This document shows, piece by piece, positions 22,501-33,600 of a stretch of DNA of 64,000 bases; the first letter of the stretch is position 1, and every line of letters begins with the position of its first letter. The notes beneath the pieces are model-generated. The model worked only from the letters and a program-made list of their open reading frames with translations. It was not told where the DNA came from and searched no databases. The position numbers and the translations under genes are program-made. The stretch lies in the NCBI GenBank assembly GCA_963971425.1, contig OZ020523.1:21557105-21621104 (forward strand). Direction: 5' to 3'. The DNA comes from Bryoerythrophyllum caledonicum (Eukaryota > Streptophyta > Bryopsida > Pottiales > Pottiaceae).

Positions 22501-22661
22501 TGAAAACCCTTGAAGATACCTTTAAAATTCCCATCAATACAATTACAAATACTTTTAAAAACATCAACACCATTGCCATTCAATATGCCATGTCCATCTT
22601 GCTACACAAAAGAAAAATCAAAAACAACCAACCCCTCCCCGATACACAAGACCCACCATAG
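19521..22661 (+). pseudogene. LINE C-terminal region: RNase H, CCHC finger, KPD...E nuclease-like module
   Basis: The long open stretch from 19635 ends at 22661. Its first ~500 residues are Asn/His/Pro-rich and unrecognised. RNase H lies at about 21190-21640: YYTNGS (normally TDGS), ILRAELMAIHKTL, HIFTDCINALFLL and VRAHTNIDGNEQVNKLAKEG (normally NEEAD). Two catalytic aspartates are thus Asn. A C-x2-C-x9-H-x4-C finger at 21986-22043 (CPICTSTDRDTWLHVLLKC) and CTCATQRCYC precede RLKPDILCV (KPD at 22254-22262) and FIEFTYYND (Glu at 22341). This order, CCHC then KPD...E, is that of the R2-type restriction-like endonuclease, although the KPD-to-E gap (26 residues) is longer than usual. Having both APE and this module resembles Dualen. 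Confidence 0.78.
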
Positions 22662-22943
22662 TGCTAATCATATATGACCTCAAATTTCAAATCCACACCC
22701 CTCCACCCCACCCCACCCCCTCTCCCTCTCTCTCATCCTTCTCCTCCCCCCCCCTTTTCCTTCTCTTTCTTTTGTGCTTTGCGATCCGTGCTTTGGTTAC
22801 TTGTTACATAGTGTCTACCCTCGAGAGGGGGAAGTAGTTCCATACTACTAATTCCTTGTCCGGTGGGCATGGTCTTAGTGGTGGAACGAATAGACACTTT
22901 ATTCACGCCGGCCTCCCTCGGAGACCGGCGTTCTTCTTCTTCT
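22662..22943 (+). other. LINE 3' UTR ending in (TTC)n
   Basis: After the stop comes a pyrimidine-rich tract (22680-22775). The last 97 bp (22847-22943) has two hairpins: TGTCC-GGT-GGGCA near 22857-22869 and ACGCCGG...CCGGCGT at 22905-22931. It ends TTCTTCTTCTTCT. The same 97 bp exists as free insertions at 10927-11024 and 55820-55916, so it is probably the RT recognition end. Confidence 0.82.
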
Positions 22944-23213
22944 GTTAAAAGTAAAAAATTATAGTACTTCCAATATACTGTGGATACACTAAACGTCACA
23001 TCTAGCATTACCGGTCAAGTGTTCATAGATGCCAATTGATAACCTTAGACTGGCTAGCAATGCTGAAACTTGTTATTAGGTCTTGTGCAGGATAAGGTTC
23101 TCCAGGTTACTACTTTCTTATTAAGGAAAAGGGACGTTGATCAATCCCTAAAGGATTCTGACTATACTTCACCAAAACCATTTAAAAACTGCCCCTTTAA
23201 GATGAGCTATCAT

Positions 23214-23341
23214 AAGACTATTTTAACCCCTAAACTTCCAAGACTATTTTAACCCCTAAACTTCCAAGACTATATTAACCCCTAAACTTCCAAGACTATT
23301 TTAACCTCTAAACTTCCAAGACTATTTTAACCCCTAAATTT
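23214..23341 (+). repeat. 26-bp minisatellite, about five copies
   Basis: The unit AAGACTATTTTAACCCCTAA plus ACTTCC is repeated head to tail with one or two substitutions. The phrase TTTAACCCCTAA also opens the long core repeats at 10440 and 11800, so the array probably grew from one such repeat. There are no spacers. Confidence 0.85.
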
Positions 23342-23870
23342 TTCACTTTTTATTTTTACCGTAGTATTATGTGATGTGAAACTTTGCATTCACTATTCAG
23401 ATTCTCATTCTAAAACATATTATGTTCACAAAAAAATATAACATGAATTGACATTATTTTGAACCTCCACTACTTGCACAATTTTTTTGAATATGCAATA
23501 CCCCACCTCTACCTCTAAAAGTTGGTGTACAAGGAACTAGTATCATCCTTAACATGATGGAAATGAATTTAGACCTTGTGTGGTGCAAATATTTGACACC
23601 AAGTGAAGTCAAAGTCTGATGATCCACTACACCCAAGGAAGAAAATGAACCTTTTTCCTACTTCAAACACTATAATCTTACAATCCATGCGGTCAAAGTT
23701 TATGAAATTTTGTGAGTATGTTATTTAGTAAGTCTTTATTGAGATCCTATGGTTAAAGGTAGAAATAAAAATTTTACGTTTTTTCTTTACTCATTGCACT
23801 AAACTAGCAGTTTTGAAGTGTTTTTGGTGCAAAATTGTCTAAGAGATTTAGGGGTTAAATATGTTTTTTC
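23330..23870 (+). repeat. Copy of the transposon-core repeat outside the transposon
   Basis: Sequence from the TTTTTATTTTTACCG-like start through GAACCTCCACTACTTGCACA, GGTGTACAAGGAACTAG, AAACACTATAATCTTACAATCC and GTGTTTTTGGTGC matches the 7490-8550 and 11085-12720 repeats in order. It sits about 5 kb beyond the transposon end. The repeat is therefore a family in its own right that invaded both places. Confidence 0.8.
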
Positions 23871-25018
23871 TATTTTCAAATATAGGATCTCAAAGTTCAC
23901 AACCGCACCCAAGGGTTAGATTTAGCAAAATATATTCTAAAAATAAATACCAACATTTTCGGAATTGATCTTTCAAAACATCAAACTTTAACTTGCTGAA
24001 AAATGGAATTTTGAGGAATATCCCTTTCATGGAATTTTCAAATTTTCGAGAGATAGATGATTGTACGGCACTATAGTGCCCACTCTGACCTTCAAGTACG
24101 GTACTACAAGAAGTCACCCAAAACATTTTATAAACTTTGACCCTGTAAACAATAATATATATGTATTTGAAGACAATAAAATATATTTTTCATCCTTGCA
24201 CAAACAGGGTCAACATATTTTTATTCAAAATAATGACATATTTATAAGCTATTCATTACATACATTTTATGGAACTTCATTTTTATTGTATGTTAGGTCA
24301 TTGCATTCAAAACTTCACAAATAATGGAAGGGTTTATGATAAGGATAAAGGCCTTGCAATGACATGGATATTGAATGCTCCAAATTCCTCAACTCAACAA
24401 CTATAAATTTTAATAAATGAATATTGATTGGATCTAAATTCCATACCATAGATAAAATCATCATGCCTTCTTCTATGAAGATTTTTTTTTTTTAATTAAA
24501 AAAAATAAAATTCTATGCATGGTTTATTAGAAACAATGAGAGCTACCTAGGACTTTCCTTCACTATTGTCTACCTCAAAATATTGAGTTGTTCAGCTTTA
24601 CAGTCAACTCTACAGTACCTTGCCCAACTGCCCCAATATTCAGCATTTGATGTTTGAAGCACCATGATTAAATTAGGAAAAAATAATAAAATACCCCACA
24701 AAGCTTCTAAAATGCTTACTTTCTGTAAAAAAATTCAAAAAATTAAAAGTAAAAATAGATTTGTAGGATCTCAGTTGTCCCCCAACGCACTTGGTCCTTT
24801 AGGAATTAACATCTCTACATTGCTGTGGCTTTTTTTTTTTGTGTGGAAAGCAATGTTACCCTATGCTTGATTGGCTCTTTCAATGAGAATTATATCATGA
24901 GATGGGTGGGGGATGGATGGTGTCATGGGAGATTCTAGAGATATTGGCAAAACATGCAGATATATCATGGGCATCTCCGTCGGGAATCCACTCCCTCCTT
25001 CATATGAATTCAAGTAGT
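23871..25018. other. Gene-free AT-rich spacer
   Basis: I find no convincing open frame, RNA gene or repeat here apart from an A/T homopolymer patch at 24480-24510. Confidence 0.45.
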
Positions 25019-25027
25019 GATGTGGTG

Positions 25028-25302
25028 CGATTTGACAGGACACCCCCCACGCTCAGACTTACCAGGTGGGGGATGAGGTGGTGGGGCCAAAACCTAGCCC
25101 CTATTTTGTTTTTGAATGACGCCCTAAATTTAGCCGAAGGGGGACCTGTAGACTAAATTGAGGCCGTAGGCTCCAATTTTGTAAAAAAGAAGCCAAAAAA
25201 AGCCTCTAATCCCCCCAAAATGGGAGGCCCAGAAAAATGAGCCCATGCAATTAAGACGGGGGCCCACCTCGGGTAAGTCCGAGCGTGGGGGATGTCCTGT
25301 CC
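25028..25302 (+). mobile_element. MULE-type MITE, copy 1 (275 bp)
   Basis: GATGTGGTG stands on both sides (25019-25027 and 25303-25311), a 9-bp duplication as made by Mutator-like elements. The ends are inverted: GACAGGACACCCCCCACGCT at the left against GACAGGACATCCCCCACGCT reversed at the right, each continuing to a GACTTACC block. The interior (GGCTCCAATTTTG, GCAATTAAGACGGGGGCCC) matches the second copy at 46631-46908 in reverse. It has no coding capacity. Confidence 0.88.
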
Positions 25303-25319
25303 GATGTGGTGTGCCATCA

Positions 25320-27621
25320 GGAATTATGACATTGCTATATTGCCTCTTAGAGCATCTGCACCCTCACATGGTGAATTGGTCCGGCGTAGCGAAGTTCACC
25401 CTGTGATGTGGCTAAAATAAGTTGCCGGCCTTTCTCCTTAGACAAGATTTGCACCGTCCTCATGGCACTAGTGTGCACAAACCCTCACTCAGCCGAAAGT
25501 TGCCTGCCACCTTAGCCTCCCTTGATCTCCGGAGGAAACCAACATACTAGAATACACCTAGATAGGGCACGACACAATTTCCATTTTGGCCATGATATAA
25601 GTGTTTTTGGCAGGCCCAATGCCATCCATTCGCTGCACCGAGTGCCGTTGCGGAGCTTCTTGGCATAGTCACCCGATCAGTTGCCCCATATGGTCGTTGA
25701 GCGGGCCTACGCTGCGGTTGCTCCTAGGCCATTGCCGTGGAAATAGGAAAGGGCCCTGTAGCGGTGGTCGAAACCGCCAAACGGCTCTTCACCAACAAGG
25801 GGGCAAAAAGCCAATACCACCACATCCCTCCAAGTCTACAATCAACTTGCACAGGAGAGGCCAAGTGGTGTGGTCTGGTTTTTCACATTAGTAGTCAGAC
25901 CCACATGGTGAGGATGAGCCTCTACTTGGGAGCCCTAAATGTTGGTGGTGGGCCACAAAAAACAAAAGATAAATTTGGATAAATTTTAAAAATGTAAATT
26001 GGTTCCCAGGTGAAAACTCTTTGGGAACATGGAGAACACATTGGGAGTGCTAGGAACACAATGGGAACACATTGTGAAAGCATTGGGAACGCATTGGGAA
26101 CATTGTAGTAAAAATATGGTTAAAAAGGTAAATGAGAAGAGGGTAACCATATGGTTTGGTTTGGAACCACATCGGATTAAACCCTAAACTCATGTGGGCA
26201 TGAGGAGCCAAACCCAAACTTTAGGGACCATATGTGGGAGATGAAGCCCCATATGGTCGTCATGTGCATCGGCCTAGTGCCACCATGGTGGTAATGGGGC
26301 AATGATGTGGGCACCCCTGTGGCCGTGACTGGCACTCTTTTACCAAGCAACTGGTGTGGCTATGCTCAGCGCATGCCCACCTCTGGCACACCCGGGTCCC
26401 AGCGGGGAGGTGGGGGCAGGGATATTTGTAGCCTGCCGGACCTGACAGACGGCAAGGGGATGCTCCCCACTGCGGAACAGCGCCTGACGCAGATCCACCA
26501 CCTCCAAAGTTCCAGCTGCGAGCGACCGAGGGAGCGAGCGAAGCGCGTGATCGCGACAAGATGGCGGCATAGATAGTGGACAAGAGGAGTAGGGTGACAA
26601 GCTCCGAGGCGCTACGCTATTATGCTCCCGGCAGCGGCCCGCCCGGAGGCCCGCCCGGCATCGGCTGCGTCCTGCTGGGGGATAAACCTGACAACTCCCC
26701 ATGCCGTGCGCCAGGTTTGCAGACGAGTGGGGAACCTCTACGTCACAGTACAGGGCCCAGGCCCTGGCAAGCCCCTTTCCTGTCGTCACATGCCGCGTGA
26801 GTGCTGGGCCTGCTCTTACTCATTTGAAGCCCATAGTCGTCCTCGTTCGACGCCGGTAGTTGCAGCCAACCCGTTAACCCATCCGTGACCAACGTGTAAT
26901 GGCAATTCGACACGTGTCTCCGAACAACCACGTCGGAGATTCAACATCTGAAACAACATGCGCTTTGTGAGAACCTTACTCTCCTCTTGCTTTCCAGATT
27001 TATCAGCCGTAATTGGACGGCGGTATTCGGCATCGTCCATTGCAGTTGGACACCGGTGCCTATTTCGAGGTTTGCAAGCCACATTCTCCACCCCACTCGG
27101 GACAATTAGACGGTGGAAGTTCCTTTTGTGCAGGCTAAGTTTTTGACGGCATCACTACCGCTCTGTAGCGTACGAGGCCCTTTCACACGGGCTTTCACTA
27201 ATTTACTGCTAACATGGATGAGGGACTTCCCCTGATACTTTGTTTTAAGAGAATCATCGTCAGGGCTTGGTGTAACCGGGCTGAGTTTCTGCAATTGCGC
27301 AGTTCAGATATCAGATTCCAGGCATGTAACTATGCATCTAGTCTCGCAAGCTCTAACTATAACTCTTCGTCAGACTGCACCCGCAGCCCAAGCGCAGTGG
27401 TCTCCATTGCTTACCGCTGGAGAACCTGTTCCGTTCTTTGAAAGATACTTTTACCTTGGGCGACCAGTGTTGATGCAACCGTGGAGGGTATATATGGTAT
27501 ACAAAATGATGGAAATGCATAAGGGATTGTATGGAAGGCTCGCAGCTCAGCACATGGGATCCTGGTTTGCGAGGCAAGGGCGGAGAGAAGTACCATGGGA
27601 GAGTAGTACATCATTCATGCC
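25320..27621. other. Intergenic region with a GC-rich island
   Basis: 25320-26250 holds weak ATTGGGAACAC repeats (26025-26110). 26250-27150 is GC-rich with short open frames on both strands and a GACACGTGTC palindrome near 26910. It may be a CpG-rich promoter or an unrecognised exon set, but no protein is recognisable and splice phases cannot be anchored. The CPL3-like 3' UTR presumably begins just below 27622. Confidence 0.4.
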
Positions 27622-30600
27622 CTAAGGAGGAACTGGGAAATCCTGCTCATTTACACGTCGATACAATATTGCCGAAGCTTCCAGCCTGCAGTGTAGCACA
27701 AAACGTCAGCCCCATGTTCAAGAATCTTACTCACCTGCACACCTTCCCACCATCAGCACAAAGGGAGATCTCAAACTCAAGAGTAAACAGAGCATGCCTG
27801 TGTCCAGCTTACCATGCAGGTCTAACGACAGGTCTTCCAGTTGCCGCTGCCCAGTTCACCTGCAAAACCAAATCATAAATCAGGCAGCATCATAGGTTGA
27901 CGATTATTCCTGCCCTGGAATCTTGCTCATTGCTGGAAACACTTGGACGTAACAAGGCCAGAAGAATGTAATTAGGAATACCTTATCAGTGCCAAGAGAT
28001 ATGGCAACTACGTGAGTGACCTTGTCATTGATATGGAGACAACAGCTAGCTCCGAATTGTTCAGCCAGTCTCCACAGTGGGTGAAGGTGGGGATTGGCTT
28101 CTCCCACAGGAAAGATACGACTAAATAGCACATGACAACCAGCAAGCACTCTTCGCTGTTCTGAAGCAAGAATTGCCCGAACATCCACTTCTCGCAATCT
28201 TTTGTTACTGAAAAAACTCTTGTGAATTCTATCTATCACCTGCATGAGACATCACCAGATGGTAGAATAAGAGGACAGACCCAAATTAATACAACTTCCC
28301 AAACAATTCACACAAGCAACTGCATAGAAATGATTCAGAAGCCAACCCCTGAAGCCGATGAAAGCATGCCATCTACTGCTCTTTCATCATGACCCACTTC
28401 TAAAAGTGATGGACCGGCAAGCCCAAATTGTCGCCTGCTGCTAGGAAAATACATGTATCTGCACGTAACAGCAAACACATCCATCAATCGTTCTGAATAA
28501 GACACGCAATATGGGAACAGTCCTTCGATAATTCGAACTCAAGCTAATTCGAAAAATTTACCGCTCAACAACAATGAGATTCTCCCGATGATGTGGCCAA
28601 ACTCGAGATGAATCGTCAATAATAACCACTGCCGACTCCATGCCTAGAACCCCGTCAAGGTCCTTGCTTTTGTCTACACCGTCAACTTCATCGCCTTTGG
28701 AGATAACCCGTCCTGCAAATAATTTACCCGTGGGATCCAACAATTTGGCCATTTCAGTAGCATAGGCCTTGTTGCCCATTGTGTACACGTGCAGTTCATA
28801 TAATTCGCTTGCCTGCAAGAGTACACAGGGCATATCAGTGTCCGGTCTCGTACCAATGGAGTGCTACAGTCTTTAAGGGACTAACGTTAGATGGAACCCT
28901 TCACCACATGGACACATGATAAGAGGTTTTGATGCAATCCTGTCGGCCATTACACAACAGACCTTCGCAAGAAATTTCCATATTCCAGGGCGCAACTTCG
29001 TCCACATGCTCATATGTGGAAATCGAAACAACTCCTGTTTCGCTTGTCCCTCTTTACTGGCCCTCGCCCGCTCCATACTTTCAGCTGCTCGGAGGCGTAC
29101 TTCCCACTCTGGTTCAATCTCTGCAAACTGTCCTCATAACCGGTTGTCAGCTATCAACCACTTCGTCAGATTTAAATGTATACGCTGGTCAGTCAACAAT
29201 TAAGTAAACCCAAGTGCACACATTTATCGTAATCAACATGGCTGTCCAGCAATACACCGAGTTGGAATCAGGAGCGGCACGAGATGCGACAATGAGTACC
29301 TTGGCAGAGTTTAGTAACGTGTGATCAAGATCCAGAACGAGACAGAGCTTCCCAGCACTAAACATTCGATCTTGTTCTTGCATTCGTCGTTTCCTCTCAA
29401 TCTGGAGAGACGCGCGTTCAACCTCAGTTACAGTTTCAAGCATGTGCTCAAAACCCCGGTGGATGTCGCTACCACCCCAGTGACTTGGTCCAAAGCGAGG
29501 TTTACGCGACACAGGGTCCCAGGGATCCAGATGATCTGAAGTTTCTTCTCTGATAGGCTCTCCAGTGGAAATGTCACGAGTTTCAGTCACAGGGTTCTTA
29601 TTTGGTTCCCTTCCACTTTCATTGCTTCTCTCGTCAAAAAGCGCTTCTTCCTTTGATGCCGCTGTCGTTTGTCCAGCACACAGTTGTTTAGATAATAAAC
29701 TGGAAATATTTGTTTGGTTCATTTCGTTGGGGTTTAGACGGCCCTTTCTCTGGTCATGGGCATTTCCCAAGGTACTAGTTGACAACTGATGGTTGAATGT
29801 TGCAGAGGTGTTAGGAGGCGGTGAATTCCGTTTACATTGAAAAATAACTCCTGAATATGTTGCTTCATTAGCTTGAGCATTTCGATAATTTGCTTGTACA
29901 GGTTCTGCAGCAGTTTCCAGAAGAACACGGCGTGGATCTCGAGGTCTCATGCGGTGTCTCCCGACGTCCTGCTCCTTTCGAATGAAAACAAAAGACCACG
30001 ACATTAGGCATCACCTCAAACTCTAATGCATAAAATGCAGATGAAATGCATAAAATGCAAGCGACAAAGGACTGAAGGGAAATGGCACTCAAAAACAAAA
30101 GATGCATGACAAATCCGAGTTGTGACGAACACCCAAGAGCTTTCAGGTTGGCCAAGCACCTCTTCTGCAGCCTGTGCCTCTGGCTTCATCGAAGTGTAGT
30201 TAAATACATCTGAAGGCTGCCTGTTTCGCATTTCAGATGACCCATTCCCACTCGGAATCTCAATCTTCTTCATAGTGATTCCTGCAAGCTCATCGTCCAA
30301 ATTCGGCTTCCTATCTGGAGGAGTTGGGCTGTCCAAGTCTATATCCATAGCCTGAACACCATCATTATCGTGACCAGGTGACGTAACAGCGCCCTCTTCC
30401 AACCAGCCTCCCATAGCAAACGCACCTGCAGATGAATCCATGTTCTGCAACTCATCACTAGAACTTAAAATTTTGAGCCGCTTGGATGGTTCAGCCATTC
30501 TGTCATGATAATCCCCTCCTCTTTTCTTTTCCACTGTTTGAATTGTTGGCGACCAAGTATACTTGGCTGAACTAGTGGACTGGTGTAGGGGTACTTCCAA

Positions 30601-33600
30601 GTCCGAGTAGACATTCTGAAGCTGCCTCCGCGGGTCTCGACTCCTTGGATTCAAAGCAACTGGCCCAGAAATTGATTGGTTCTTTGGCTGCTCAAAATTC
30701 AAAGAAAAGTCTTGATCAACAGAAGCAGGTGCGACAAGCGGGGCTGACGCATAATAGACACGTCCTGTATCGTCAATACGGGTGTTCAGAGCCTTGTAGA
30801 AAGGAGCTGTAACTGCGGGCATTGTGCCTGGTAGCTTTGAAAGTTGGTGAAGAGGTATATGAGCCGATTGCGTATTGCCATTTGCAACAGCTGCTGCAGA
30901 AGTGATTGTATTTATCTTCCCAGGCTCATCATCTTCTTCAGATGGGGTAGGGCTTGCCAAGCGGAAGTTTACAGACACAGGCAGATTTCCTACTTTATTT
31001 TGTGGTGCGGCCGTGTTGATTGTCTCTAGGCTCGAAATCGGAAACCCCCGTTCATCTAGTTTTACAACTTTTCGGGTCGAGAATCCGTAAGCTGAAGTTT
31101 GGGAGGGAGGAGGACTCAGATCCTCCCAATCTTCCTCCAAGTAACCAGGTCCGTAAGGAGACTTCGCATCATATACCACCTTGTTGGCATTTGTCCATCC
31201 GTTGCTTGAGGTGCTGGGAGGGGTTGGTCCGACTTCGTAAGAATTAGTACTACCATTTGTTTGTGCTGCAACTCCATGAGGCCCGAAAGATCTCCCTGCA
31301 ATGCTTGCACTTGAATAACCTGGTGGTAACCCAGGTGACATAGACTGCTCATAGGGTTCGGTCGAAACATTCCAACCCCATTGGCCTGATTCAATCGTTG
31401 AGTGGTTGGTTGATTGGTTGGATTGGTACGTGCTCCCATGAGGGAAGTTGGCCAAGGCAGCTGCTGAGCTCTGGGCGTATGCTAAAGCAGCGGCAGCGAT
31501 AGCCGCTTCAGCCATAGCATCTTTCGTGTCTGTATCACGTTCTGGGCTTCCATCCGAAATTCTTGCTAAATTAGATGCCATTTTGGGATTTGGTACTGAA
31601 GTATTTGCAGATAGCTCCCTCTGCCTAACTCCAGTTTCCTGCAAAACCTCTGCCGGTTTTGGCGCTGCTGAAACTTGCCGTATACTTCCCTCCATTCGTG
31701 TCTTTCGACCAGTTTTTGTAACATGATCCAGAAACTCCTCCAACTGTCATGTTCACCACAGAACATGTTCATGAACAACGACCATACGTAGAAGAGTTGA
31801 AATGAAGCTCCTACAGATGATACTCTGAACATTTCATATGAGTAGATCATGGATCTTAAATACATGTATTCACACTAATGCATCGGAGAGACTTCTTTGC
31901 AGATTTTCAGGTTTCTGATTGTATACGGACTTTAAGGACCAAGAACCTCAATCAAGCTGGACAACGAGGATTTTCTTGCTGAGCTTTTTACCTCCCGCGC
32001 CTGCTTGGGTGAGAAAAACTTCAAACAGGATCCAGTCACGAATTGCAGCAATCTGTTGTAAGCAGCAGATAAGACACATTGAGTCCGGAATGAAAACATG
32101 CAGCGCTTGTTAGCGATAGCCAATAGAGCAAAGTCAATCGCAAATTTAAACGCACTGATTCAAAGAACATCCAACCTTGGAAAAGTGTCTCTGTCGCGCT
32201 CTTGCTCTCTTCCGCTGGCAGTATTCCAGACCTGAACGTCAACGAAAAGATTGAGAAAACGACCTCGAAGGTAAAACTCAAATGCTGTAGAAAATCTTGT
32301 TCCGTGGTAATAAATAGACAGGTAAACCAACAAATATTAATGAGACTAAATGTAAAAACAGGAGTCAGGCTTGATTAACACAGGTACGCCATGATTGCGA
32401 GGATGACTCACAGCATACACAGCCCGGAGTCCTTGAAACACCTTCGATGCCATCTTAGAGATATCCCGGGGTAAATCATCTGCAGGTAATACGCTTGAGG
32501 AAACTTTCTGCTTTGAAAATGATTTGAGTATTCTCACTGCGTTGTCAAGTCGAGCACATGTGTTGATAAAAGCCCTGATAAACACACACAGAGCGTGAGA
32601 AAGATCCCCAAACCACATTCCAAGATTGATTAATCGATCCAGCATTCAAGGAATGTCTACAAGTCAAATGGCACCAATCAAACCGACAGCGTGTAAGATC
32701 CATACAAGATCAAGATATTATAAGACCCTATGAGATCCTATAAGATGAAGAGAGAAAAAACAAGACTCGGTCAACATAGTAAGCGACACTCAACGATACT
32801 GTAGGAGGTCGTCAATCGCACGTAGAAAGTGCAGTGACACACACTCCAGGCCAAAACCTTCACACAGACTGCAGTTTGATCAGGGTATTCCTGATGTTGA
32901 TGTTCAGGTGATATCTCTTATGACCTCTTGAAGCTGATCAGTATATAGAAAATGTCTACTGTGGACAGACTTCCCACGTTACTCGGGATGCAAATGCAGG
33001 CTAGGAGGTATTTCTCGTCGTGAAATCTTACTTCTGAGCATCTTTGACGGTGACACTCTTCATCAATGCAGTCAAGTGCGCAATTTGTTCTCGCCGCTCT
33101 TCCCGAGCTTTAGCCTCCTCCCTAGATTTTTCTCGCTCGGCATCTTTGGTAAGCCGGTGTCGCAAATCATCAACTTGAAGCCGCCGAAAACTAGACTCCT
33201 TTGACAAAGAACGAGAGTTGGTAGGAGGATTCCGAAAACTGAGCCTAGAAGAAAGAGACTTCTTCAGGTTGCCAGATGGTAACCCGTCTTCCACAGGACT
33301 ATCTGCCCTCGGTTCCTCAGGTTTTTCTAAAGAGGTTGATCTTGACCTCAAACTATCAGTTGGGAGCTCGATTTCACCTTCCTCAATCTCACCCTCTTCT
33401 CGCAATTCGGCGAGATTGTCGCCACTATGTGCTTGCTTTCCATTCGCACCTGAAGGAACACTACGGCGAGACTGGTCCGAGTCCTCGCTGGAAGCGGGGC
33501 GAACAGAAGCTTCACTTCTGTCTCCCCTCTCTCTGCCTTTATCTCTTGCTCGCTCCCGGTCCCTAATCCTTTGTCGTTCAGATTCCGAAACCCTGTCTTT

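Larger units (their letters stand above)
1..22943 (+). mobile_element. Non-LTR retrotransposon (LINE), 5' truncated by the window edge, split by a nested DNA transposon
   Basis: One LINE runs from base 1 to 2857 and resumes at 18150, ending in a (TTC)n tail at about 22943. Removing the insert and one copy of the AATA duplication restores the reverse-transcriptase frame exactly (codons A-N-T-I, then Y-K-L-F). Domain order is unknown N-terminus, 2A-like peptide, APE endonuclease, RT, RNase H, CCHC, KPD...E nuclease-like region. About 7.65 kb of LINE is present. The sense strand is strikingly G-poor and A/C-rich. This copy cannot be autonomous: in-frame stops at 1216-1218, about 1267, 2131-2133, 18373 and 19518, a frameshift near 2270-2285, and a 50-bp duplication in RT. 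The domain set resembles Dualen/RandI elements known from green algae; the exact clade is inference. Confidence 0.9.

Noticed and set aside
22847-22943. A known self-cleaving ribozyme (HDV, hammerhead, twister) in the LINE tail
   Set aside because: Two hairpins are clear, but the conserved core bases of those ribozymes are not in the right places.
23214-23341. CRISPR array
   Set aside because: Units are contiguous with no spacers, there are no cas genes and the genome is eukaryotic; the same applies to 35055-35190 and 52886-52985.
26260-27091. Proteins in the GC-rich island
   Set aside because: High GC leaves many frames open on both strands, none has a recognisable domain, and no splice chain could be anchored.
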